Positions 29,735-37,245 of a DNA stretch of 64,000 nt are shown here, in pieces. The DNA lies in the NCBI RefSeq assembly GCF_002903165.1, contig NZ_PPSK01000001.1:186001-250000 (forward strand), in the 5' to 3' direction. Below the pieces are notes generated by a model. It had not been told where the DNA came from. It ran no database searches and saw nothing but the letters and a program-made list of their open reading frames with translations. Source of the stretch: Halopseudomonas oceani. Lineage in GTDB: Bacteria > Pseudomonadota > Gammaproteobacteria > Pseudomonadales > Pseudomonadaceae. Made by a program: the position numbers and the translations under genes. Each line of letters starts with the position of its first letter. The stretch's first letter is position 1.

Positions 29735-31027
29735 GTGGCCAAGAATAGCTTCAGCCGAGTACTCGGCCATGTCCTGCTGCTGGTGCTTTTCTGCCTGCTG
29801 CTGGGCTGGGTTCTGGAGCAGACTGCCTGGGTGCTGGTGATCGGCCTCGGCTGTTATCTGGCCTGGACCCTGCGCCACATGTCGCGCTTCTACGACTGGC
29901 TCAGTACCCACCCCAACGAACCGCCGCCGGAAGCCCGTGGCGTCTGGGGCGAGATTTTCGACAGCATTTATCACCTGCAGCGCCGCGACAGCAAAATGCG
30001 CTCTCGCCTGCAGGCAGTGATCGACCGCATTCAAAGCTCCACCTCCGCCCTGCGCGACGCCGTGGTGATGATCGACAGCGAAGGCCACCTGGAGTGGTGG
30101 AACCACGCTGCCGAGCGCCTGCTTGGTCTGCGCACCCCGGACGACAGCGGCCAGCATGTTGCCAACCTGATCCGCGATCCGCGCTTCATCGAGTACTTCG
30201 AGCGCGGTGACTTCCGCGACCCGCTGGAAATCCCGGCGCCGATCGACCTCAACGTCCAGCTGCAATACGCCATTACCCGCTACGGACCCGGTGACCGGCT
30301 GATGGTCGTGCGCGACGTTACCCGGGTGCACAACCTGGAGCAGATGCGCAAGGACTTCGTCGCCAATGTCTCCCATGAGCTGCGAACACCGCTGACGGTG
30401 GTGGTTGGCTACCTGGAGACGCTGCTCGATATGGACGACGAGCTCAACCCGCGCTGGAAACGTCCGCTGCAGCAGATGCAGCAGCAGGCCAGCCGAATGC
30501 AGGCCCTGCTGCAGGACCTGTTGTTGCTGGCACGGCTGGAAACGTCGGACAACCCCAGTGAAGAGGAGCTGGTCGATGTGCGTCCGCTGCTGGAGCATAT
30601 CCGCAAGGACGCCGAAGCGCTCTCCGGCGAGCGCGGTCATCACATCACGCTGAAAATTGAAGGCAACACCCGGTTGCACGGGATCGAAGGCGAACTACGC
30701 AGTGCCTTCTCCAATCTGGCCTTCAATGCCGTGAAGTACACCCCGGATCAGGGCGAGGTAACCCTGCACTGGTGGAGCGATGACAAGGGTCAGCACTTGA
30801 GCGTGATCGACAACGGCGTCGGTATCGCACCGCAGCACATCAACCGACTTACCGAGCGCTTCTACCGGGTCGACACCAGCCGCGCCAGCACTACCGGCGG
30901 CACCGGCCTGGGCCTGGCGATCGTCAAGCATGTGCTGCTGCGCCACCAGGGCCGTCTGCAGATTACCAGCGTGCCCGAACGCGGCAGTACCTTCAGCTGC
31001 CACTTTCCGCCCAACCGCGCAGCCTGA
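29735..31027 (+). CDS. phoR: Phosphate regulon sensor kinase PhoR
   Basis: PhoR phosphorylates PhoB at low phosphate, under control of the Pst transporter and PhoU. The 430-residue protein has a pair of N-terminal membrane segments (about 10-45) with almost no periplasmic loop, a PAS-like domain (about 95-190), the HisKA box FVANVSHELRTPL with His214, and HATPase motifs NAVKYTP, DNGVGI and GGTGLGLAI. The start is GTG at 29735 behind GAAGAGGA. It ends five bases from the stop of the converging response-regulator gene. Confidence 0.96.
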   Translation: MAKNSFSRVLGHVLLLVLFCLLLGWVLEQTAWVLVIGLGCYLAWTLRHMSRFYDWLSTHPNEPPPEARGVWGEIFDSIYHLQRRDSKMRSRLQAVIDRIQSSTSALRDAVVMIDSEGHLEWWNHAAERLLGLRTPDDSGQHVANLIRDPRFIEYFERGDFRDPLEIPAPIDLNVQLQYAITRYGPGDRLMVVRDVTRVHNLEQMRKDFVANVSHELRTPLTVVVGYLETLLDMDDELNPRWKRPLQQMQQQASRMQALLQDLLLLARLETSDNPSEEELVDVRPLLEHIRKDAEALSGERGHHITLKIEGNTRLHGIEGELRSAFSNLAFNAVKYTPDQGEVTLHWWSDDKGQHLSVIDNGVGIAPQHINRLTERFYRVDTSRASTTGGTGLGLAIVKHVLLRHQGRLQITSVPERGSTFSCHFPPNRAA

Positions 31028-31032
31028 AGCGC

Positions 31033-31953
31033 TCAGGCGCTTGGCGAATAGTGTGATTGGGCGGTACCGGAAGCAATCAGACGGGACAGGTAATCAAGCT
31101 TCTCCGGGTCCTGATCGACAAACTTGATCGTTACCTTGATCCACTCGCAGTCCACTTTCGCTTCCAGTGCCGCTACGGCATGGACGTAGCCGTTGATACG
31201 CGCGACCGAGCGATCGGCGTCCTGCTCCAGATCCAGCACGCCGCTTTCGAATACCTGCGGCAGCCGCTCGCCACGACGCACCACGATCAGCGCATCGCGC
31301 AGACTAAGCGTCTTGATTACACAGGCAAACTGCTCGCCCGCCAGCCGCAGCTGACCCTGACCACGTACCGATTGTGCGCTGCCGGTCGAGGCTGCTGGCG
31401 GAGCCGGCGGTTCAGCCGGGCGGGCAGAATTGAGCAATGGCGAACTGACCGGCGCGGGCGCCGGGCGGGCAGAGGCTTCCGCAGGGCGCCCGGCTGTCAG
31501 ATTGGCGACCGAACCGACAGCAGTACCGGCGCTCGGGCGCGGCGCACCGCCGACCTGCAACTGCGCCAACTTGCCGGCTCGGTGCAGCGCTTTCTTGACC
31601 TTGGTGATCAACTGCTCGTTGCTGAACGGCTTGCCGACGTAGTCACTGACGCCGGCCTGGATGGCCTCCACAACGTTGGCCTTGTCACCACGGCTGGTCA
31701 CCATGACGAATGGCACACCAGCTCCCTCGGGCTGCGCACGGAACCACTGCAGTAGCTCAAGGCCGCTCATCTCCGGCATTTCCCAATCACACAGAATGAG
31801 ATCGAAACGCGTACGCCCGAGCATCTGCTGGGCCTTACGACCGTTGGTCGCCTCCTCAATCTGCAGTCCGGGAAAGTAGCTACGCAGTGCTTTCTTGACC
31901 AAGTCGCGGATGAAAGGCGCATCATCAACGACCAGGACCGATACTTTCGACAT
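31033..31953 (-). CDS. CheY-like response regulator with an unusual C-terminal domain
   Basis: A 306-residue protein. The receiver domain (1-125) is complete: Asp10/Asp11, phosphoacceptor Asp56 in LILCDWEMPE, MVTSRG and GKPFSNEQL. A Pro/Ala-rich linker (about 135-200) leads to a domain of about 100 residues (GQLRLAGEQFACVIKTLSLRD onward) with a PilZ-like pattern of beta strands. I do not see the RxxxR and D/NxSxxG residues that bind c-di-GMP. P. aeruginosa has a response regulator in the same place between phoR and phoU. The partner kinase is unknown; PhoR is next door but pairs with PhoB. Confidence 0.75.
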   Translation of the reverse strand: MSKVSVLVVDDAPFIRDLVKKALRSYFPGLQIEEATNGRKAQQMLGRTRFDLILCDWEMPEMSGLELLQWFRAQPEGAGVPFVMVTSRGDKANVVEAIQAGVSDYVGKPFSNEQLITKVKKALHRAGKLAQLQVGGAPRPSAGTAVGSVANLTAGRPAEASARPAPAPVSSPLLNSARPAEPPAPPAASTGSAQSVRGQGQLRLAGEQFACVIKTLSLRDALIVVRRGERLPQVFESGVLDLEQDADRSVARINGYVHAVAALEAKVDCEWIKVTIKFVDQDPEKLDYLSRLIASGTAQSHYSPSA

Positions 31954-32100
31954 AGTGAATTTTCCTGAAGCTCTGCGTCTAGCTTAACGCAGACTGAGGA
32001 AAAAGCTGCACTTCGTATTGCGCAAAGTGCCGGTGCGGCGTTCGCAGGACGCCCCTGCGCCACTCACCACCACCGCTGGCTGCCCCCGGGCCCCGCAGAG

Positions 32101-32127
32101 AAAAAAGCCGGGCACAAGCCCGGCTTT
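32101..32127 (-). terminator. Rho-independent terminator after the alcohol dehydrogenase gene
   Basis: On the minus strand AAAGCCGGGC pairs with GCCCGGCTTT around a 4-nt loop and ends in a T run. It lies 17 bp past the stop of the gene at 32144. Confidence 0.9.
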
Positions 32128-32143
32128 GCTCAGCACAGCACGA

Positions 32144-33298
32144 TCACAACTCGCCGCGCACGGCCTTGAGGAAGATCGCCTGGTATTGCTCGGCGTTGTA
32201 GCGCTGAGGGTTGGTGCTGCCGGCAACATCCTTGGCGGACATGGCACCAATGGTTTCAGCCTTGGCATCGTCAATGTTGATCTCGGCCAGGGTATGCGGG
32301 ATACCCAGCTCGGCACGCAGCTCCAACACCCAGTCCAGCATGCCATCGTAGTTCTGCTTCTGCAGACCCAGATAGCGGGCAGCCCGCGCCATTTCCTCTT
32401 CGATAACCGGACGGTTGGCCTGCAGCATGTAAGGCATGACAATCGCGTTCAGCAGGCCGTGGTGAGCGTCATAGACCGCGCCCAGGCTGTGTGAGACAGC
32501 GTGAATACCACCCAGACCGCGCTGGAAAGCTACCGCACCCATGCTGGAAGCAACCTGCATCTGCAAACGAGCCTGGATGTCGTCACCCTGTTTGGTCGCA
32601 CGTGGCAGGAAGTCCTTGACCAGGCGCATGCCTTCCAGCGCGATACCTTCAGCCATCGGGTGATAAACCGGAGCGCAGAAGGCCTCCAGGTTGTGCGCCA
32701 ACGCGTCCATACCGGTAGCAGCGGTCAGCTTGGCGGGCAGACCGACGGTCAGCTCGGGGTCCAGCAGCACGATGGCGGGGACCATTTTCTGATGGAAGAT
32801 AACCCGCTTGACGTGGCTTTCGTCGTCGGTGATGACCACCGCCTGACCCACTTCCGAGCCGGTACCAGCCGTGGTTGGTACCGCGACCACCGGCAGCATC
32901 TTGCTCGCATCGATCGAACCGGGGCCCGCTTCCCACAGGCTGCAGTCCTGATGGGCAATCAGCGCAATCGCTTTGGCTGCGTCAATTGCGGAACCGCCGC
33001 CAAAGGCGATGACCCCGTCGTGGTTGCCGGCCTTGAGGGCAGTTACGCCATCGGCTACGTTGCCACCAGTGGGGTTGCCCTTGATGGCGCTGAACAGACC
33101 TGCTTGCAGGCCCGCATCGCGACACAGCTGCAGCGCCGCCTCAACCATCGGCAATGCTGCCAGGCCCGGGTCAGTCACCAACAGCGGAGAAGTCATGCCC
33201 AACTGGCGGCAGGCTTTCGGCAATTCGCTGATACGCCCTGCACCCACGCGCACGGCGGTGGGGTAATGCCAGTTCATGCTGTAAGACTTGATCTCCAT
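32144..33298 (-). CDS. Iron-containing (group III) alcohol dehydrogenase
   Basis: A 384-residue NAD(P)-dependent alcohol dehydrogenase of the iron-activated family (YiaY/AdhB/ErcA group). The cofactor loop GGGSAID is at 100-106; VAVPTTAGTGSEVG and FQRGLGGIHAVSHSLGAVYDAHHG, broken here at about 255-278, supply family motifs and the metal-binding histidines. The start at 33298 follows GGAGATACC. It stands alone with its own terminator, so context does not define the substrate; a short alcohol or a quinoprotein-linked regulatory role, as for ErcA, are both possible. Confidence 0.88.
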   Translation of the reverse strand: MEIKSYSMNWHYPTAVRVGAGRISELPKACRQLGMTSPLLVTDPGLAALPMVEAALQLCRDAGLQAGLFSAIKGNPTGGNVADGVTALKAGNHDGVIAFGGGSAIDAAKAIALIAHQDCSLWEAGPGSIDASKMLPVVAVPTTAGTGSEVGQAVVITDDESHVKRVIFHQKMVPAIVLLDPELTVGLPAKLTAATGMDALAHNLEAFCAPVYHPMAEGIALEGMRLVKDFLPRATKQGDDIQARLQMQVASSMGAVAFQRGLGGIHAVSHSLGAVYDAHHGLLNAIVMPYMLQANRPVIEEEMARAARYLGLQKQNYDGMLDWVLELRAELGIPHTLAEINIDDAKAETIGAMSAKDVAGSTNPQRYNAEQYQAIFLKAVRGEL

Positions 33299-33570
33299 GG
33301 TATCTCCGAATTTCTCAGGTTTTTGTGGGTGCAGGCGTTAGCCTCTGGGGCCCGCCTTCTTTTATCAATCTTCGGAAGCGGGCTGCGCAAGATACAAAAT
33401 GCGATAATGTCCCGCAACATACTCAAAATAGCGACTTTAGTCCACGTACTCTGCGACAAATGAGCACTTGTCAAAGCCGGCATCAACGTCCATTTTTAGC
33501 AAAGTAGCGATACGCTCTAACAAGAGACAAGCAGGGTCACCTGCAACTTACAGCCCGTGAGGAACACCTG

Positions 33571-33882
33571 ATGAAACGTCTGATGATCACTGCCCTGGGT
33601 GCAGCCGCGCTGCTCAGCTCCGGCTCCCTGTTCGCCACCGATGGCGAAACCCTGTACAAGACCAAGGCCTGCGTCGCCTGCCACCAGATCGATACCAAGG
33701 TGGTCGGACCTGCCTACAAGGATGTCGCCGCCAAGTATGCCGGGCAGGAGGGCGCAGTGGAAACTGTCGCCGGCCATATCAAGAACGGTATCTCTGGCCT
33801 CTGGGGGCCGATTCCGATGCCTGCCAACCAGGTGACCGACGAGGAAGCCCGTATTCTGGCCGAATGGGTGCTCAGCCAGTAA
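33571..33882 (+). CDS. Cytochrome c-551 (NirM-like)
   Basis: A 103-residue periplasmic monohaem cytochrome. A signal peptide (1-22, ending SLFA) is followed by the haem site CVACH (Cys34, Cys37, His38) and WGPIPMP with axial Met83; [15 protein letters not shown] is close to Pseudomonas cytochrome c-551. That protein donates electrons to nitrite reductase cd1 or to oxidases. No nitrite reductase genes are nearby, so an oxidase partner is equally possible. GAGG lies upstream of the ATG. Confidence 0.92.
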   Translation: MKRLMITALGAAALLSSGSLFATDGETLYKTKACVACHQIDTKVVGPAYKDVAAKYAGQEGAVETVAGHIKNGISGLWGPIPMPANQVTDEEARILAEWVLSQ

Positions 33883-33895
33883 TAACAAAATTCCA

Positions 33896-33926
33896 ACAAA
33901 AAACCCGCCATCAGGCGGGTTTTTTG
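33896..33926. terminator. Bidirectional terminator between the cytochrome and phoU genes
   Basis: AAACCCGCC pairs with GGCGGGTTT around a 4-nt loop. A T run follows on the plus strand and an A-rich flank precedes it, so it can end both converging transcripts. Confidence 0.9.
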
Positions 33927-33943
33927 TTGCCTCAGGCACCAGC

Positions 33944-34678
33944 TCACTCGTCAGCCACGTCCTTTTTCACCTCGGCTTCCATCCGCTTCAGGCCGATATG
34001 ACGGACATCGGTGCCCTTGACCAGATAGATGACGTGCTCGGCGATGTTGCGCGCGTGGTCGCCGACCCGCTCCAGCGAGCGCAGGACCCAGAGGATGTTC
34101 AGAACCCGGCCGATGGAACGCGGATCTTCCATCATAAAGGTCACCATCTCACGCATCGCGGTCTTGTATTCCTGGTCAACCGCCTTGTCCTCGCGGGCAA
34201 CGGCAAACGCCTGCTCGGTGTCCATTCGGGCAAAGGCATCCAGCGACTCCTGCACCATGCGACGTACGTGGTGGCCGATATGGCGACACTCAACATAGCC
34301 ACGCGGAGCCTGGCCTTCATCCACCAGATCCAGCGCACGACGGGCAATCTTCGACGATTCGTCACCGATGCGCTCAAGATCGACGATGATCTTGCTGATG
34401 CTGACCACCAGGCGTAGGTCGCTGGCTGCCGGCTGGCGCCGGGCCAGAATGCGCAGGCAATCCTGGTCGATATCCAGCTCCATCTGGTTGATGGTGTCGT
34501 CCTTCTCGCGGACCTGCTGGGCCAGCTTGGCATCCCCCTCCACCAGCGCAACGATGGCGTCGTTGATCTGTTTCTCGACCAGGCCACCCATTTCCAGCAA
34601 ATGGGTACGGATCTCCTCGAGTTCATCGTTGAACTGCTGGGAAATATGCTGATTAAACGCTTCTTTATCTGACGGCAT
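33944..34678 (-). CDS. phoU: Phosphate signalling protein PhoU
   Basis: PhoU links the Pst transporter to PhoR and keeps PhoB inactive when phosphate is plentiful. The 244-residue all-helical protein has the two PhoU repeats, with ISKIIVDLERIGDESSKIAR in the first and LRSLERVGDHARNIAEHVIYL in the second, each carrying the E/D-rich metal-binding motif. It is the last gene of the pstSCAB-phoU operon, 18 bp after pstB. Confidence 0.97.
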   Translation of the reverse strand: MPSDKEAFNQHISQQFNDELEEIRTHLLEMGGLVEKQINDAIVALVEGDAKLAQQVREKDDTINQMELDIDQDCLRILARRQPAASDLRLVVSISKIIVDLERIGDESSKIARRALDLVDEGQAPRGYVECRHIGHHVRRMVQESLDAFARMDTEQAFAVAREDKAVDQEYKTAMREMVTFMMEDPRSIGRVLNILWVLRSLERVGDHARNIAEHVIYLVKGTDVRHIGLKRMEAEVKKDVADE

Positions 34679-34696
34679 GGTGCATGTCTCCCTGGG

Positions 34697-35530
34697 TTAG
34701 CCGTACCGACCGGTAATGTAGTCTTCCGTCTGTTTCTTCGACGGATTGGTGAACAACGTGTTGGTGTCACCGAACTCGATCAATTCGCCCATGTACATGA
34801 AGGCAGTGTAGTCAGAAACCCGCGCTGCCTGCTGCATGTTGTGGGTAACGATAACGATGGTGAACTTGGACTTCAGCTCGTTGATCAGCTCTTCGATCTT
34901 CAGGGTGGAGATCGGGTCGAGTGCCGAGGCCGGCTCGTCGAGCAGCAGCACTTCAGGCTCCACGGCGATCGTGCGGGCAATGCACAAGCGCTGCTGCTGC
35001 CCCCCGGACATGCCCAGAGCCGACTCGTTCAGACGGTCCTTGACCTCATCCCACAGGGCCGCCCCCTTGAGTGCCCACTCAACCACTTCGTCCAACGTGC
35101 GCTTGTTGTTTACACCCTGAATGCGCAGGCCGTAGGCGACGTTTTCGTAGATCGATTTGGGGAACGGGTTCGGCTTCTGAAACACCATGCCAACGCGACG
35201 ACGCAGCTCGGTCACGTTGACGTCCTTGCCGTAGATATCCTTGCCATCAAGCAGGATCTCACCGTCAACGCGGCAGCTATCGACCAGATCATTCATCCGG
35301 TTGAAGCAACGCAGCAGAGTCGACTTGCCGCAGCCGCTCGGACCAATGAACGCGGTTACCCGGTTACGCGGAATCCGCATGCTGACGTTATGCAGGGCCT
35401 GCTTGGTGTCATAGAACAGGGAGAGGCCCGGCACTTCCAGGGCAATGGACTCATTGTCCATGTTCAGCTCCTGCTGAGAGCGGCCCAGCGCGCTCATATC
35501 CATAGCATGGGTCTTGGTAGTGTTAGACAT
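34697..35530 (-). CDS. pstB: Phosphate ABC transporter ATP-binding protein PstB
   Basis: PstB powers high-affinity phosphate import. The 277-residue ATPase has Walker [10 protein letters not shown] (63-71), signature MSGGQQQRL, Walker [15 protein letters not shown] and the switch His in [13 protein letters not shown]. An N-terminal tail of about 30 residues precedes the ATPase domain, as in the P. aeruginosa protein, which supports the chosen start at 35530; MDNES at residue 24 is an alternative. Confidence 0.96.
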   Translation of the reverse strand: MSNTTKTHAMDMSALGRSQQELNMDNESIALEVPGLSLFYDTKQALHNVSMRIPRNRVTAFIGPSGCGKSTLLRCFNRMNDLVDSCRVDGEILLDGKDIYGKDVNVTELRRRVGMVFQKPNPFPKSIYENVAYGLRIQGVNNKRTLDEVVEWALKGAALWDEVKDRLNESALGMSGGQQQRLCIARTIAVEPEVLLLDEPASALDPISTLKIEELINELKSKFTIVIVTHNMQQAARVSDYTAFMYMGELIEFGDTNTLFTNPSKKQTEDYITGRYG

Positions 35531-35557
35531 AATCTTGCGTCCGCCTAGAAAGAGTGA

Positions 35558-37228
35558 TCAGTTTTCCAGCGCCTTGTACTTTTCGCGCAGGTGGTTGCGA
35601 ATGGATACCGCAGCAAAGTTGAGCGCGGCAATGACGCCCACCAGCAACAGCGCAGTGGCATATACCAGCGGTCGCGCTGCTTCGACGTTGGGGCTCTGGA
35701 AGCCGACGTCATAGATATGGAAGCCCAAGTGCATGAACTTCTGGTCCAGGTGCAGATACGGGTAGTTGGCATTCAGCGGCAAGGTCGGTGCCAGCTTGAC
35801 CACACCCACCAGCATCAGCGGTGCGACCTCACCCGCGGCGCGGGCCACGGCGAGAATCAGACCGGTCATCATGGCCGGGCTGGACATCGGCAGAATCACC
35901 TTCCACAGGGTTTCCGACTTGGTCGCACCCAGCGCCAGCGAGCCTTCGCGCAGCGAACGCGGAATGCGGGTCAGACCTTCCTCGGTGGCAACGATCACCA
36001 CCGGCACGGTCAGCAGCGCCAGGGTCAACGAGGCCCACAACAGACCGCCGGTACCCAGGGTTGGCGCCGGCAGCGCTTCGGGGAAGAACAGCTGGTCGAT
36101 ATTGCCGCCGAGCAGATAGATGAAGAAACCGAGGCCGAACACACCATAAACGATGGACGGGACACCGGCGAGGTTGTTCACCGCGATGCGGATAATCCGG
36201 GTCACCGCGCCCTGCTTGGCGTATTCGCGCAGATAGACCGCAGCCAGCACGCCAAACGGAGTGACGATGATCGACATCAGCAGCACCATCATCACGGTAC
36301 CGAAGATCGCCGGGAACACACCACCCTCGGTGTTGGCCTCACGGGGCTCGTCGCTGACAAACTCCCACAGCTTGCTGAAGTAGTGACCCACCTTCTGCAT
36401 CGGGCCCATGGCATTGGGCTGGAACACGCGCACAACCTTGCCGAGGCTGATATCGAGCTCACGACCGTCCATCGCCTTGACGTGAATGCTGTCGCGGTTG
36501 AATTCCTTGTAGAGCCCGACCAGCTGCCCCTCCAGCTCGGCGTACAGGTCATGCTGCACCTTGCGCTCGGCTTCCAGCTCGGCCTTGCGCTGTTCGGTCA
36601 ACGCGTTGTCGAGTTCGAAGCCACGCTCGCGCAGACGAATGCGTTCCAACTCGTTGTTGATCTTGCCGATGGCACCGGTTTCCAGGGCGTGAATTTCATC
36701 GTAGATCCCCAATGCGCGGTCTACCGCCTGCTGCAGCGCGGTCCAGGCCTGGTCGCCTTCGGCGATCACCTTACCGTCCTGCTTGACCTGTTGCAGATAG
36801 CCGTAGAAGTTGCCCCATTCGCGGCGCTCGATAACGACGATATCCTCAGGATGGCGTTCGTTTTCCAGCCAATCGGCGACAATCCAGCGGAAGTCCGCAC
36901 CATACAGATCACGGTTACCCACTTTAAGCAGTTCGCGATCCATAAACTCGGTCTTTTCCGGATCCACCGGCAGGCCTGCACCGTGCAAACGCTCGGTCGG
37001 CACCTGCTCGCGGGTAGTGACTTCGCCGATCAGGGTAATGGTCGGCTGGCCCGGAATGGTGTACTCCGCCTCGATGACATCAGCCGGCCAGAAGTGGCTC
37101 AGGCCGCGCACCGCGATCAGCATCAGCAGACCCAGGGTCATGATCACCGCGATGGCGACCGCGCCTGCATTCATCCAGACCCAGGGGCTGCCCGATTTGA
37201 ACCAGGTTGTGAAGTTGCCTTGTTTCAC
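35558..37228 (-). CDS. pstA: Phosphate ABC transporter permease PstA (enlarged form)
   Basis: PstA is one of the two membrane subunits of the phosphate importer. At 556 residues it is nearly twice the E. coli length. The first membrane segment (about 18-44) is followed by an insert of about 250 residues, rich in Glu, Leu and Arg with a likely coiled coil (near 165-225), before the conserved permease core of about 290 residues with AVYLREYAKQGAVTRIIRIAVNN and the EAA-type loop SLREGSLALGATKSETLWKVILP. The insert is probably periplasmic. The enlarged form is shared with other Pseudomonas. Confidence 0.94.
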   Translation of the reverse strand: MKQGNFTTWFKSGSPWVWMNAGAVAIAVIMTLGLLMLIAVRGLSHFWPADVIEAEYTIPGQPTITLIGEVTTREQVPTERLHGAGLPVDPEKTEFMDRELLKVGNRDLYGADFRWIVADWLENERHPEDIVVIERREWGNFYGYLQQVKQDGKVIAEGDQAWTALQQAVDRALGIYDEIHALETGAIGKINNELERIRLRERGFELDNALTEQRKAELEAERKVQHDLYAELEGQLVGLYKEFNRDSIHVKAMDGRELDISLGKVVRVFQPNAMGPMQKVGHYFSKLWEFVSDEPREANTEGGVFPAIFGTVMMVLLMSIIVTPFGVLAAVYLREYAKQGAVTRIIRIAVNNLAGVPSIVYGVFGLGFFIYLLGGNIDQLFFPEALPAPTLGTGGLLWASLTLALLTVPVVIVATEEGLTRIPRSLREGSLALGATKSETLWKVILPMSSPAMMTGLILAVARAAGEVAPLMLVGVVKLAPTLPLNANYPYLHLDQKFMHLGFHIYDVGFQSPNVEAARPLVYATALLLVGVIAALNFAAVSIRNHLREKYKALEN

Positions 37229-37245
37229 TGTCTAGAGTCCTGTGG

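Noticed and set aside
33450-33570. Anr/FNR box before the cytochrome gene (TTGTC...ATCAA)
   Set aside because: The two half-like sequences are nine bases apart instead of four.
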